Positions 10,549 to 23,140 of a stretch of DNA of 64,000 nucleotides are shown piece by piece. The position numbers were made by a program, and so were the translations under genes. The first letter of the stretch is position 1; every line of letters begins with the position of its first letter. Source of the DNA: Botryotinia globosa (taxonomy: Eukaryota > Ascomycota > Leotiomycetes > Helotiales > Sclerotiniaceae); the NCBI GenBank assembly GCA_014898425.1, contig RCSZ01000010.1, positions 1,736,001-1,800,000 on the forward strand, written 5' to 3'. Under the pieces are notes generated by a model. It was not told the origin of the DNA, ran no database searches, and saw only the letters and a list, made by a program, of their open reading frames with translations.

Positions 10549-12404
10549 GGTGAGTGTGCTTGAAAACTATATAAGTTTGAGGCGTTGAATATAATAACAA
10601 TGGTCAAAACTGAAATAGTTGATACATAAGAAATAAGATGGTCGCGCCACCACTCAAACACTCATGACCTCATGCTGCGTTCTGGGAATGCGCATTCTTC
10701 TGTCGTCGAATTGCCCTACCTGGAAATTATATGCATGACCACAGCATGCAATTGTTCATTCAAAGGGAGATTTATCCATGGCTACCTCCATTTCGCCTCC
10801 TTTCTAAGACTTGATTGGGTAAAGCTAAATGTGGGAATGTTGGAACAAAGGGGATAATTATGTGTGTTAGAAAGAGCAACACGTGTGATGACGAAGCACG
10901 TTGAATCTTGAGTAAATACCCAAAGCTTGTATATAGTACTGAAACATTGTAGAGCCTTTAAACAGGAAAGTCTTTTAGTATCATCGGAGTTGGCCAGGTC
11001 TCTCAAGAACTGTAAATTAGAGAGTGCTCCGCAAATGAATCACAGGTATAACGCGGTCTTCATTCCTGGTTTGCATTGCCATCCATGAATAATATCATGA
11101 TCTTCTTGATTATCAGTGCTACGGCCATGGTATAGCATCTGCATCTCCCTGAGGCTGCAAATGAGAATATTGCCACCAAAGTTATATTTCAGCAGAAAGG
11201 AGCTTTTGACCCGCCCTAATGTGCCACACGCTTGGCAGACATTACGCCAATTCCCCATCTTCCAATCTTACCGCGTGGAACTAATGGTCCGAGAATCTGG
11301 GGTTCGAAGGTTAGGTTCTCGTGGCGGTGCAGCTTACCATGTGCAGCTTACCATGTTCGAAAGGGGTTGTCAGAATTCATGCCACAAAGGCGGTGAGAAA
11401 GAATGTTGTTGCTTTAATTGCACAACTCACTTGAGAAGAAACCAATTCAATTCAGTATACAATCTTAAAGAAACTTACGGTAGGCCTTGGTGATATGCGG
11501 TTTTACCATCTTTTCTTGCTAACAATATACTTGTGTTCTCACAGATGGAATCAGCTGTCTAAATGAGCCAAATAGGCCTCGATGGTATAGAAACAGCAGA
11601 TAGTTATTTCTTGATATAGTTTAGAAGCGGCAGCAAAAATATCCTTGCTGTCGCACGAGTTATGATGATCTCTTTTCATGGAATCATAAACTGTCGTGGT
11701 ACCTGACACCACAAATCCATTTTCTGGTATACTCAAATATTGTGGTTTGTTGCTCAAGAGTCGTCATTCTTGTGTCATGCTCGGCACCTCTCTATAGCCA
11801 AGAAGCAAGTCTAGTAGCTCCAGCTTCTCTGTTTCCATAACACAATTACCATTGAACTTTTGACTATCTACTGAAAAGAATACACTTCTCGTCAAATACA
11901 ATTCAATCTCTTCCCTAGTAGAGCCACAGGAATACCGAGCGGTCTGAGTGAGTCGAGTGACACTCAGATTTGAAGAATAGATGTATAGTACTCTTTCCAA
12001 GAGTATTTGTTTAGCCAGTATGTATCTACTAGGGGTTTTCAGCCACTGAGGTAGCAGAATGAGGGCTTCTTCAAATCACCTTGGAGTTGATTGCGGGACT
12101 TGATAGTTGTAGCTTCAAGTTCAATGGTCTGAGAGAGTTGGATTTCGTGACTTACGAAGACCCAGGTGAGGTCATTCTTACCAATAGTAGGGCAAACTAT
12201 ATGCCAGCATGTCAAAACACAGCAATTTGTGGATACACACATTTCCATGAATTTATGTCACTTGTTCAAGAATATTGCTGCGTCATTACAATCTCATCGC
12301 AACTTTTATTCTATATAGAGGTCCAAGTGATCTTCTTCATAGCTCTCTCTATCGGTGCTCTTATATTCGAATTAAATTTCAAGTCAAAATCAAAGTTCTT
12401 CAAA
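10549..12404. other. 1.86-kb intergenic region, no gene recognised
   Basis: Lies between two divergent genes and must contain both promoters. ORFs of 60-125 codons here (for example 11116-11493 +, 11764-12000 -) lack recognisable domains. A short direct repeat of GTGCAGCTTACCATG occurs near 11326-11355. I see nothing else. Confidence 0.35.
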
Positions 12405-13118
12405 ATGGCAGGCTTCCTATCCAAGTTCCACAACTCGAAATTCTTCCCCCTCCTACAACGTACCCTCCGCGCTCTGCAATTCCTATCGGCTCTCTCGTCT
12501 CTTGTCGTCTTCTCTATCCGCATCCGAAAGATTCTTAAACTCTATCACAGTATTTCCCACGCAGAGGGAGCCATTGAAGGTATCCTCGCTGCAGCCATTG
12601 CTTACACTCTTGCAATTATGATCTTGAAACTATGTATGCGAAACGGCGGGCCGAAATTTCTTCGTTGGGTCCTAGTTGCGCTCGACATAGCCTTTGTGGG
12701 AGCTTTTATTGCCGTTGCTGTGTTGACGAGCCCGAACGGTGGGAAGGCTGGACCTTGCTATGGTCAGAGGAAGAAGATTGCAGCACAGAATAATTTTGCC
12801 ACCGACCCAGGATGCCAATTGCCTCTTGGAACTTTCATCACAGCTATTGTTAGCACGTAAGTTACATCTAGTGCGGTCTTGGCCAACAAAAGTTAATGAT
12901 ATCCATAGGATTCTGCATGCTTTGACTGCCGCGTTCCATGATACTCGTGAGCATCACAGAGAGCACAAGGTTGTTAAGGAGGAATATTACAATAGGTATG
13001 ATCCACAACTCATTTTGTAACTGATGTAATCGTAATGACAATTGAAAGTAGAGACACCAACAGCGGTGTAGCCCCGACCAATCGCAACGACTATAATAAA
13101 GATCGCTCTATTGTTTAA
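12405..13118 (+). CDS. Four-TM membrane protein, MARVEL-like
   Basis: 202 residues from exons 12405-12856, 12909-12995 and 13049-13118 (introns 52 and 53 bp; phases agree). Four hydrophobic helices are visible: ALQFLSALSSLVVFSIRI, EGILAAAIAYTLAIMILKLC, FLRWVLVALDIAFVGAFIAVAV, and LPLGTFITAIVS continuing past the splice as TILHALTAAF. An extracellular loop with cysteines (GPCYGQRKK, DPGCQLP) precedes the fourth helix, as in MARVEL-domain fungal proteins. The C-terminal tail is hydrophilic and ends KDRSIV. The start was placed at 12405 (MAGFLSKFHNSKFF) because the open frame upstream to 12081 is not protein-like. Membrane organisation or trafficking is the family's usual role; the specific role is unknown. 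Confidence 0.75.
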
Positions 13119-14075
13119 GATCTTGATTCTGACATCTCAACTTGATAACTAGTCATCACTTAAAATTGATGACTAGAATGATGAGTTTATATTGTTGAAC
13201 TCCAAAAGAGAGAACCAAGTTCTCTTGATACAATGGCTGGATCTGTGATAGTAGAACGATTGGGAAACGAGACCATCTGACCAGGTTATCCCACTGGGTT
13301 TCAAGTGTCCCACAGTGGTAGGATGTAGTGAGAGTAATGGGAAGGGTATTAAACAAAGATCCTTATCAGCAGAATCCATTTCTTCAGCATATAGAGCTTC
13401 CCGCTCAACTCAAATAGTAATTTTTATTACTTAGCTATTATCGCTTAGCTTCCAGTTGAAACATACACTACAACAGCTCAGATGAATCCAAACCCAAGCT
13501 ATGATATTTTCATCGGATTGACACCATTCTAACACTATCATCTACACTCGTCAATATAAAGGTCAAAAAGAAAATTCGGGTTGATAATTTAAGAATGAAT
13601 TCCTGGTTACCACTCAAGTCTCTCAGGTAGCTCAGTACCGGCTACACAATACTTTTGGAGTATTGTAGATGATACTAACCATGTGACATTATGTCATGAC
13701 CATCACCAGCTTTTATTCACTTTTATTCGAGACCTGATCAAATGCGGGCTTCATGTGAACACCTCAGTCTGAAAGTAAAGTGTCAACAGAAGTATAATAG
13801 TAATAAGATACGGAGGCGTTCAAGAGCAAAAGATGTGGATAATTGATCAAATAAGCATGAGTATAATAAGTAGCTCGAGACTTTGAGAAGACCTTTCTTG
13901 CAGTCCAAAATCCCTGCTGGAAATGGGAGTATTCACTTTATCGGTCATGAGATCGCCAATTAGAAATTTTGTAACGGAATACATAATCTTAATGGGTTTG
14001 TGGCTTAGCTAGATCTTGCTTCCCATAACAACAAGCAAAGACTCTCGAAGGCTTGAACCTGTACACGTTCTCGCA
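13119..14075. other. Intergenic region, promoter of the next gene
   Basis: 957 bp, AT-rich, with no credible ORF. It should hold the terminator of the four-TM gene and the promoter of the surface-protein gene. No motif recognised. Confidence 0.35.
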
Positions 14076-15046
14076 ATGGATTTTCATATCTGCAAAGCTA
14101 TTTTGGGCATCTGTTTTCTCTACCTCGCAGCAGTTCGAGCTCAACAAGCAGAAGATTTCGGTTCGGTCTGGGTCGTACCTGATGGCACTCAGTCAGATCT
14201 TTCACAAACATTCAGACAAGGTCTCACCCTCCAGATTACTTGGTTCGGGGCGCCAGTGGGCTATCAATTCGATACCTTGACAAATTTGTGGGTCACAACG
14301 TGGGAGTACGAAAAGACTGCATACAGCCAATTACTCGAAGGTATAATTATGCAAGACCTTCCATTTTACTACCAAGGCTCTCCATGATACTGATAGATTT
14401 TCTTTCAATAGGGAACATCAACGCCAACGATAGCAGTACTCATGACTGGACGATCGATATCCCTACCAGTGTTTTAGGCAAGACCGCAAAATACGTCCTT
14501 CGATTTAAAGACCTTAATCCTGCATTCAATCCCGACTCTCGTGATGTGTCAAGTCCAGCATTCTTAGTCATCACCGGAGACTCTGCTTCATCCTCTAAAT
14601 CTTCCACTTCATCATCCACTACTTCGTCTACTTCATCATCCACAACTCCTTCCTCGTCCTCCACGATCACTTCTTCTCCGACACTTTCCAGTTCTGCAGT
14701 TTCCTCTGCCCAGGCATCTACTTCTCCCACTGGAGGAATTGGAAATTCAACAGCTGTCAATACGATATACAGGGAGAAAGACACCAAACTTAGCGGTGGA
14801 TTAGTGGCAGGTATCGCTGTTGCATCCGTGGTTGTACTTTGCGCGGTCCTTGGCTTGGTGTACGTTCTGTACAGACGAAGGAAAAACAAGAGAAATCCTG
14901 CAACAGAACCGTTGACAGAGCATCCCGCAAGCTCTATAACAAAACCTCCGACGTATCATGAAGCACCAAATGAGCAAGCAGCAGTACCGTCTGAGAAAGC
15001 GGTTGAGCTTGGCGGTGAGCAACGACCAGTGGAGTTGGAGGGTTAG
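14076..15046 (+). CDS. Single-pass Ser/Thr-rich cell-surface protein
   Basis: 299 residues from exons 14076-14340 and 14412-15046 (intron 71 bp). Residues 1-22 (MDFHICKAILGICFLYLAAV) form a signal peptide. An N-terminal globular part follows (GSVWVVPDGTQSD, LTLQITWFGAP), then a mucin-like Ser/Thr stretch of about 50 residues (for example SSSKSSTSSSTTSSTSSS). A membrane helix (GLVAGIAVASVVVLCAVLGL) is followed by a basic stop-transfer (YRRRKNKR) and a Pro-rich cytoplasmic tail with PPTY. This type I layout resembles fungal wall-stress-sensor-like proteins, although no WSC domain is present. The start at 14076 is preferred over the in-frame ATG at 14016 because it gives the signal peptide directly. 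Confidence 0.75.
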
Positions 15047-16072
15047 TCCAGGTTATGATGGTGGAGGGATGGAAAGTCTTGGGCCAGATAGAATAACATG
15101 GTCACTACAATACTGCTTTTAGCTATCGATAGGGAATTCAGGGTGGGTTGTCAACCAATATCGTAGAGAGACTGAGTTTCATTGTACATTTGACCGTTGC
15201 ATCGACAAATTCATATTGTCGATTCCACCGAAAAATTATAAACACTACTGCTCTCAATGGATCTCATGGCTAGCTTCCAAAATGGAAGAGTCTCCCTCTG
15301 TGGCTGAACTGTGTATGATATGGAGCGCCGTAACGAATTGACTGCTTGATCACTTGCAATCGATATCGCAAAAAGAAGCTTGGGCTCAACACCAGGCTGA
15401 GATAGGTTCGAGTAAATTTCCAGAATAGTTACTAATGATCATGATCTAAGGCCAGGGGACCAGAAGAGTGAGCCAAGGAATGACTAGAAAGAGTCATAAT
15501 GAGTCTCAAAGATGTCAAAGCTGTCTTTAGTCTAATATTAAAATACATGATGTTCAACTATATGCGGGTCATTTTCTCTGCTTACATTGATATTCTCAAG
15601 CCTATGCAAAGCTATCTCACCGGCTAGTGATTTTACAATCGCTTAAAACATTTCAAAAACTAGAGCGTTTACGAAGTTTTACGGCCCCATTACAAAGATG
15701 ATCCTTAGGACAAGTGATCACCGCGATCTAGACCTTAAACTCCTATAAATGGTAGATAATTAGGCAGAAGCTCAAGGTACGGTTGATTTCATGAAACTCT
15801 TAATCAATACGGTACGTTTATGAGGTTACGGTCTACTTCGAAGCATGCACTAGCTTTATCAGCAATGTCAACTACGGCACCACCTCGAAGAGCGTACATT
15901 CTCTAGTATGATATAAACTAACCTCCGGTCCCCCAGCAATCGCATCCCTTTTCAAATTCTCAAACTCATTCAGATTTCGAAATCATCTTCGGAAAGCAAG
16001 ATCAACTAAGAAAGTTCACCAATCTCTCTACTTCATTCTACCCGAAAGCATCAATCTCAGAAATCTACCACG
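15047..16072. other. Intergenic region, nothing recognised
   Basis: About 1 kb between two same-strand genes, with no credible ORF. The sequence immediately before 16073 is pyrimidine-rich. No other feature seen. Confidence 0.35.
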
Positions 16073-16954
16073 ATGAAAGGCGTCCCTACTCATTGCTGGT
16101 TAACAGGTAAGCGAACTCGTAATTCCTCTTCACATATTTAACATGAGCTGATTGATAAAGTGCCAAAACAAACCAATCGCCGTCTCGGAGATCTTCCACT
16201 AGAAATCATAAACAACGTCATGGAGCTTCTCGGCTGGGAGGGCTCGACCTGTCTAGGCTTAACATGTCCTGAGCTTTACGCTGCCTACAGAGCTCTATAC
16301 CCATCAAAGGTGCCATTACAAAGCCTTGTCGATACAAGTCTTCCTTTTCGATTATACCCCGTCACTGACATCGAAATGGCGGAATTATATCCACCAATCG
16401 AACTGTACAAGCTAGTTGGAGACTGGAGCGGGTTGAAAGATCAATACTTCTTTTGGAAGGATGATCGCTGTTGGAGAAAAGAGAGCGCAGGGTTTGCTCC
16501 GAGAATGACAACCGCATTAGATATCCCTTCGAGCGGTGTCCCAATACCGGATCTTTTTCTTCTCGCGTCTAAGTTCGCAGATAAGATCCAGAACATGAAG
16601 ATCTTGCAGGAAAGATATGAGGATTATAAGTTCACGCGCAGCGATTTCAAGTTGACAGATTTCGACGAGGATGGTTCGAGTTATATGGACACAAAAGGCG
16701 CAAACTTTCTCCTCCAAGGGAGTCGAATTCCCTCTCCCTTCAACTTAGGGGCTGAATGGGATAGCAACTCTAAGAAAGTAATTGTGGAGAGCATTAATCT
16801 GGCATCGACTGCACTCTTCTGGAAATCTTACTGGAAACACACAAATATCTGGCAGCGAAATTTCTTGTACTTCAATCAGAAATGGGAATCTGCTGAGGCA
16901 GTGGAGAAAGCTTTGGACAACTTCCGAGAATGGATCGAAATGATCGGGTTTTGA
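16073..16954 (+). CDS. F-box-like protein
   Basis: 275 residues from exons 16073-16106 and 16161-16954 (intron 54 bp). The F-box-like motif occupies roughly residues 18-60: RLGDLPLEIINNVMELLG, then STCLGLTCPELYAAYRALYP. F-box proteins usually link substrates to the SCF ubiquitin ligase through Skp1. The remainder has no recognised repeat (no LRR or WD40) and is rich in Trp/Tyr/Phe. The tiny first exon (MKGVPTHCWLTG) was chosen because its donor joins in phase; a start inside the second exon would be needed otherwise. Many such short F-box genes in Pezizomycotina are lineage-specific. Confidence 0.68.
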
Positions 16955-17624
16955 AGAGAAGCGAGTCACATCAACAGGGGCAAGGAGGGTGGTATTGAGA
17001 AGCTGAAAGAGGGATAGAAGGTTATTATTAGATCCCATAAGGATTGCTCTCTATTATCAATAAATAATAAGTATTTTTAGACGGTTGTTCGCTCAAAAAA
17101 CGTGATTGTGATCTAGATTCTATAGCCCGCAAAATTCAAATTTTCAAGGAAGACAACACCGAAAGCTCCGTGCTATTAGGCTGCTCCTCGCATTATGAGT
17201 GACTCCGGCCATTTGTGAAAAGAAATGTAGTATTTTCTTCTGTTCAATGCATATAATCCTTGACTGCTTCCATAGCTAGCCTTTACTCTGCCGCCATTCT
17301 CAATCTTTGAGACCGCACAACTATTGAAGATTCCAGGATAAAACCGTTACCTATGCCTTCCGAGGAAATGCATGAATTAATGTCAATATTCACAGTCAAA
17401 GACTACTGGTCTATAATCATACCTACTGGAAAGAAAAAGGAGTTCTCGGCAAAGCTGTGACCAATCGGGTGAGGTTGCCAAATCAGACAAATCTTCCCCC
17501 ACCGCGAAAGCAAACGAAATCTCCCTCCCCTCCACACCATTCTTTCTGTAGAGCATAAATGAGATGACCGTACCTAAGTAATATGTAGGCAGGTATGAAA
17601 GCAAAAAAAGATGCAACTAGGTAG
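16955..17624. other. Intergenic region before tRNA-Pro
   Basis: 670 bp with no recognisable gene. The 78-codon ORF at 17383-17616 (-) overlaps the 3' flank of the tRNA and looks random. Confidence 0.35.
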
Positions 17625-17727
17625 GGGCGTTGCCCGGGATTGAACCGGGGACCTCTTACATTATGGAATCAGCCGATGAAGACTGATATATCCCTAAGCA
17701 AGAATTATACCACTAAACCACAACACC
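17625..17727 (-). tRNA. tRNA-Pro(AGG): tRNA-Pro (anticodon AGG) with a 31-nt intron
   Basis: Read on the minus strand: acceptor GGTGTTG pairs with CAACGCC (one G-U), with discriminator C at 17625. The D-arm region is GTTTAGTGGTATAATTC. Anticodon stem CTTGC/GTAAG closes a loop with anticodon AGG (17695-17693). The T-arm is CCCGG TTCAATC CCGGG. An intron of 31 nt (17691-17661) sits at the canonical position 37/38, so tRNA splicing endonuclease is required. It decodes CCU and, after inosine modification, CCC. Confidence 0.93.
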
Positions 17728-18116
17728 GCCTAAGACACTCAATCTTTGTGATTGAAGGAAGAGATGGCGCTGCGGCACTTGTTTCAACATATATACCCAA
17801 CAATCGAGTAAAGAATAAATGGCAACTCTCAGTCCATTTGAAAATCTTCCTAAGCTTTTAGTTGACTGATAAAAAGATTTATGAGGAATTTCATTTGATA
17901 CGTTAGTTCAACACTTTGTCTTGACATGTATTTCGAATGCATGTTTTTAGAGGCAAGAGAGGAGGGAATGGTAATTAGTGGTAGGTGCACCCTACATCAT
18001 TACTACAGCGACCACAAGCTTTATCTTAGTGCATGACCGTCTCCGATAAAGAGTACTTGGTATAGAGAAAGCAACACCCGGGTTAACTACATCATCGCAA
18101 TTATCTCACAACGACA
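17728..18116. promoter_or_regulatory. Upstream region of atg29
   Basis: 389 bp between the divergent tRNA-Pro and atg29. No TATA box or autophagy-related operator was recognised by eye. Confidence 0.35.
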
Positions 18117-19742
18117 ATGTCAAATCCAGACGCAGAATCGGATCCCACTTATACTGTGTTTGTAAAATTACCATTTCCTCGTGGTGATTTTGTTGATCCT
18201 CCAGCCGTATGGAATATCCCCATGAATTCAAGATACTATACTAACTAGGTATCTTCAGGTGGAATGGGATGCAGGAAAAGACAAGGCTCTGTGGAAGATA
18301 TTTCTCAAAGCTCCAAAGAATAGCGATGTTGATTGTAAGTCCTGGAAGTACCTATCAGAATCGCCATGCTAACAGATGTAGGGACTGCATTGTAGGTTCC
18401 GTCTGCGCGTTCTCCGGTACATCCTAACATACTTGCAGAGCTACGAAATTCGAAGTTACTATTCCATTCCTTATTCAGCAGGTAGCATGGCTTTACGAAC
18501 GACAATTCTCACAAGTTCGAGAGCAGATGAGGAAAGCGACGTTGTCTAAAGGCTCTTTGGCTCCGTCGCCAGTTCCAGACAGTACATCTGAACAAGCAGG
18601 TGGAGAAGAGATGAAGAGAACTGGATCTGGAGGTGGAGGTAACTCGCGAGCGGCACATCAAATCCATCAGCTTAGGAGCTCACAACTAGTAGGCCCACGA
18701 ATTCAGTCCTCTCTTTCCAATAGAAAAAGTACTCCATTCTCGAAAAATGATGGAAGTGTGCCAAACACCCCCAATCGCGCAATGGGTATGATTCCTCATC
18801 TTAACTAGATAATATTTTCAATATCTCATTTCAAGTAGCTCCGCCATTTTCTCGCACATCATCTCGAGAAACAGCTGTTCAATCCCGCACATTCGTAGCA
18901 CCAAATTCGCGACCAACTCAAGCCACCACCAACCGACGATCTCTATCACCAAAGCAGCGATCACGACCGCCCTCATTGGCAATTGACCATCCACCTAGAA
19001 ATTCTCCACAACCGGCGCAACTCTCTTCTCCTGAGGATTCCTCCGATGACGATCCTTATCCATTCCAATCAACCCTGCTTAACAAACGCTTTCCTTCTAT
19101 CAAGAAAACAAACAAAGATCCCTCATCGGATGATGAACTCGCTTTTCTTCCCACCCCGCAAGATCTATCCGCCACCCTTCTGATTGAATCCCGCAATTCT
19201 TCTCGGCGAATGCCCGCTCACCCGAAGAAACTATTGCCAGTCGAATCTCAGACCTCCGATTCCTCCACGAGTTCTTCCGCCCCGGTTGTGAACAAAAGAC
19301 ACTATGGTATAATCGGAGGAGGCAGACGACAGTTGACTGGCCCGTTGAGTCCTCGTCGCACAACTGAGTTACAAAGTGAGAGAAGTGATGGAGGAACACC
19401 AAGTATGGGTAGTAGTTTTAGTGATCTGGATGGTCTGTCTTCCCCATTTACTAAGAGTTTCAAGTCATGAGGCTTATCCCATTCGAGTTTCCATTCACCT
19501 CTGTTGCAAATTTCATTGATACCCCGTACTTTTTAAACTTGAATCCAGTATCCTTTTTGTCACGAAATTTCTCCAACTATTGACTGAATCCGAATGAGAC
19601 TTTCAGCTGACTCTAATGCATTTTAGATGCGTCCGTAACGCAGAGCGCACTAGAAGAGGCACTCGCGAGCAACATGCAAGCAGGTGGCATGGCAAGTAGA
19701 ATGAGTACTATCAGCCAGGCTCTGAGGAGTCGATATCTATAA
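18117..19742 (+). CDS. atg29: Autophagy-related protein 29 (Atg29)
   Basis: Component of the Atg17-Atg31-Atg29 scaffold that organises the phagophore assembly site under the Atg1 kinase complex. 411 residues from six exons: 18117-18206, 18259-18334, 18382-18391, 18439-18785, 18836-19432 and 19627-19742. The conserved N-terminal domain is clear: TYTVFVKLPFPRGDFVDPP, VEWDAGKDKALWKI, then ATKFEVTIPFLIQQVAWLYE and QVREQMRKA. The C-terminal half is Ser/Pro-rich and likely disordered and phosphorylated, closing with a conserved tail (SALEEALASNMQAGG, ISQALRSRYL). The third exon is only 10 nt and encodes W-T-A-L with its flanks, restoring the conserved W-x-A-L-A segment. The last intron is long (194 bp) with a GTCTGT donor; reading through it would end early at 19470. 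Confidence 0.93.
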
Positions 19743-20695
19743 TGGTTGCAACTATGATGTGAAATCATATCACGAAACCTTTCTTTATACTGTCACATTT
19801 CAGGAGTTCGGATGGATATCGGTAATGGGGATATTGGTTATGACGTAAATGGGACATAAAATTGGATAAGATTTATGGACAATGGATATGGGATTTAGGT
19901 TGGAGAACCGCTTGATTAGTGGGTTCGATTTAAGTTATTTGTAATTGTAATCTCCAGTATTTAAACTTCCATCTCATGCTTCTTGCCCCTGCAACCTCGC
20001 TTCTCAGATTTGAACCACTATTTTCTCTTCTTTCCGCTCCTGGTATGTATTATGTATAGCAAGTCAAAAGTTCAGGGAAGATACGTTGGTTCAACGGGCA
20101 ATAAGATAAGAATAGAGCCATCGAAGCGACTATCTGGATAGTTAGGATGGTCCAATTCAGAATTCCCGAGGATCCGAGAATGTCCTTTAGCTCGTTGGAT
20201 ATGAAGAGTTCACGATTATATGAAGTTAACGATCTCACCTTACTCAAGCGTCCCGAGGTCATGTTTGCTGTCAGCAAGTTCTTGTGGCGTATGTTAGCGG
20301 TGTTCGACCATGTCGAGCTATTTAGTTGCCTGCAAATGAATGGTATTCACATGAGAGTATTCATCACGGAAGTATCTCAAATTCCCTCGAGGGAAATTTC
20401 ATGTCGTCACCAAAGCACATGGAGGAAAGTTGGAGTATGATTTTCTGATTTTATTGTTCCAACCTATGTTGTGACGGCCCGAAATTTGTCAAATTATTTA
20501 AGAATGTCCATTGGTCAATTTAGTTAAAAGAACCGGATTTGGCGAGTTTTCGCCAGAAGAAAATGAAAGCTATCTTATCAAAGATCCCTATCGATGATCC
20601 TCGCTATATTTTTGTGTTGACCCAGTGTACGATGTGTACAATGTCAATTTCGAAGCCTTTATCTCTGTCTTGCAATTTGTATGCTTGCTTCTCGT
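19743..20695. other. Convergent intergenic spacer
   Basis: About 950 bp between the 3' ends of atg29 and the next minus-strand gene. The ORFs at 20147-20440 (+) and 20050-20277 (-) overlap each other and show no family features. Confidence 0.35.
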
Positions 20696-23140
20696 CTACC
20701 AATCTAAATCAGGAGACACGTTGTCCGCCGATCCCCATCCCTGACCGTCCGCAGCCTCGGAAGGAGGTGAAAGCGGCTGTTTAGCAACCGGCTTCCTGTT
20801 CCGATTTTTAAACGCTTGGATTTGGACTTCCTTATATAAGATACCCTCGCTCCCGACATACGTGTGAAGGAATTGACAGGCCGCAGCTGTATTGAGACAC
20901 TTCCTGGTACTTTCGGACGCTGCGTAGCTGTGCCAAAAGAAGCACGTGAAACGTTTTCCGACCGTGGTACTAGGGTCGGCGGGCCGATGCTGCTTGCCCG
21001 GCTCCGGGGAGGGAATCGCATAGACGACATCAAAGAGCACCCCGGGGTTGATTTTGCCGTTTCGTATGTTCGTCTGCAGTGTGTACTCGCGATGTTCGTG
21101 GAGATCGCGACATTGCGCTTCGGTGAAGCGACAGCCCTTGGGACTATCCCAGTAACTGGAATAGATTAGTGGGTGGTTTGGAAGGCGTGTGAGAGGAAGG
21201 AGTTACTTACTAACAGACTTCGGTCTTTGGAACGACAATTTCATGAGGTTCTTCACGAAGTCTGTCCCGGGTGGTCATAAATTTGCCAGGTTTAGGGGAA
21301 CTGTTGTATGATCTGTTGGGACGATATTTGGTCATTTGTAGTTCCTGGTATGAACGGTTAATTTGTGATGCGAAAAATGATGTGTTCTGGAAGACTAGAA
21401 ATCTGGTTGTATTTTTGAGGTTGTTATTCATGTATGGTGTTGTTTGAACCTCAGGGCGCAGCCTTGTTGATCTCATTTGCGATATCATACACCGATATCG
21501 ATTTAGGGCACAAGACTATACAAAAGCACTAACCTTCATTGAAACCTGTGTATAACTGTTCGACCTGAGGTGGTTGACTTTGTGCTATTGAGCCAAGTTC
21601 ACACAAGAAGTTTTGGAATATGTTGAGAGAAAGGTAGAGGAATGTGATGCATAAGGAAAAGTGAAACTAACCTTATTTTCATAGTCCGCATCGTTTGGCT
21701 TCTGCTCATTGACGACTTCTTCGTCATGGTCTGTATTTAGACTAGAGACTCTTGACTCTATTCCAGCGCTCTCGCTGTCACTCTCACTATTGATCTCGCG
21801 GTCGCTATTGGCTGAAGCAACACGATTGGAACTATCCAAGTTTTCTATCTTCTTCGCTCTTTCGACACCGTTCGATGCGTCTTGTGATTCGGTTGGTGGT
21901 GGTAAGATTTCGTCTTCGTCGTCATCCGCCCACTAAGAGTTCCTAGAATCAGTCTATGATTGATTTATTTAAGGATAGAGACGGATTTAAAGGGTGTGGT
22001 TCAGAACTCACTTCAGCCGTTTTTCTATTGTCATAATCGTCCATCGAAAAGCCGCCGGTTTTTTTCGCAGCTGGGCTACGATGACTCGTTTTCTTACTGC
22101 TTGTCTTATCGACCTCTAAGATCGCAGACACAGGAAAGCTACCAAATAGATCACTTGTGCAATTCCACCCCAGACAAAGACTGGCACCAAGAGGCTTCTT
22201 GACCTTAATTTTGTCACCACAAGATATTGGGATCCCGCCAACTGCGTCAGATGGAGGTTGAAAATCCTTGATGGCTCTATAAGACTTGCCTACTTGGACG
22301 CTAGATATTGTCTTCTTAGGACGTGGGCCGATAGGCATTGACTGAGAGCCAGAACTGGCCATACTTCTAGTAAGGATTATTCTTGGTTCCTCACTGACTC
22401 TTCTTGGCTCGCGATGTGTGGATTCCTCCTTCCTCGGCTCATTATCGCGCACAAATTCCGCTGCGGAAGGATCAAATTTTGGCTTAGGCAATTCGACACG
22501 AGCCTCATTTTCCGGGAGCTGAGGACGGACCTGGCAATGGAAGCAAGTTGCATCTGATGGTGATGCAGAGAAATTTTCATGATCATTGCTAGGCACTGTG
22601 ACCCAGGCGTCTGACTTGGATTCATCCGCAGAAGGTCCGTCATGCTCTTGAAGACCAGCTTGAGTATTGCTGGGAGGTTCGGATACTGCTTTGTCTTCGA
22701 TCCTCACGAGCTGTTGAGAATTGGAAGGTTCGTACGCATCTGACAGCTGTTTTTGGGGGCCGTTGGTAAAAACATATTTTCCCTTGTGCAGTAACGCGTC
22801 TATCCTCACCCATTCATCTTCAGTGAAAAACTCTGCACCATAAAGCATACAGCACCCCTAATATCGGAGGAATATTAGCATGGAAACAAATTCCGTCCAA
22901 AATCGGATTTTCGTTTGCAAGATCATCGAGCATGTACAAACTTTTAAATGGCGAGAATGAAGAGGGCCAGTAGCTTACATTCTTGACCTCCTCGAGTATT
23001 CTTGTCGTGCGCGATGATAGCAACATACTGCTGATATGTGACGAGCAGTAGCAGTATTTGACAAACAGAATTTCTTGATTCCACCGAAAATCAAACGTCT
23101 TTCCAGTAATTTCCGACGCGTAACAATATGGCACGAGGAA
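20696..23140 (-). CDS. Unrecognised protein with SH3-like segment and CCCH-like cysteine clusters
   Basis: Working model: exons 23140-22979 (5' end unresolved), 22857-22012, 21932-21672, 21584-21534, 21449-21211 and 21155-20696; all these junctions keep phase. N-terminal part: CYASEITGKTFDFRW and MLYGAEFFTEDEWVRI. Next comes a polar linker with an isolated Cys pair (TCFHCQ), then an SH3-like stretch (VQVGKSYRAIKDFQPPSDAV...CLGWNCTSDLFGSFPVSAIL, in part) and an acidic Asp/Glu/Ser region. Near the C-terminus, CYYWDSPKGCRFTEAQCRDLH fits C-x8-C-x6-C-x3-H, and CFFWHSYA...KCLNTAAACQFLH is a second looser cluster. CCCH fingers bind RNA or zinc in many proteins, so a nuclear role is possible. I do not recognise the family. 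A lone ATG exon near 23237 is one possible start but is weakly supported. Confidence 0.55.

Noticed and set aside
12081..12404. 108-codon extension upstream of the four-TM protein
   Set aside because: The residues have no membrane or domain character, and a good start context exists at 12405.
20463..20480. TGTTGTGACGGCCCG, which resembles the start of some fungal LTRs
   Set aside because: No matching CA end, inverted terminus or target duplication was found nearby.
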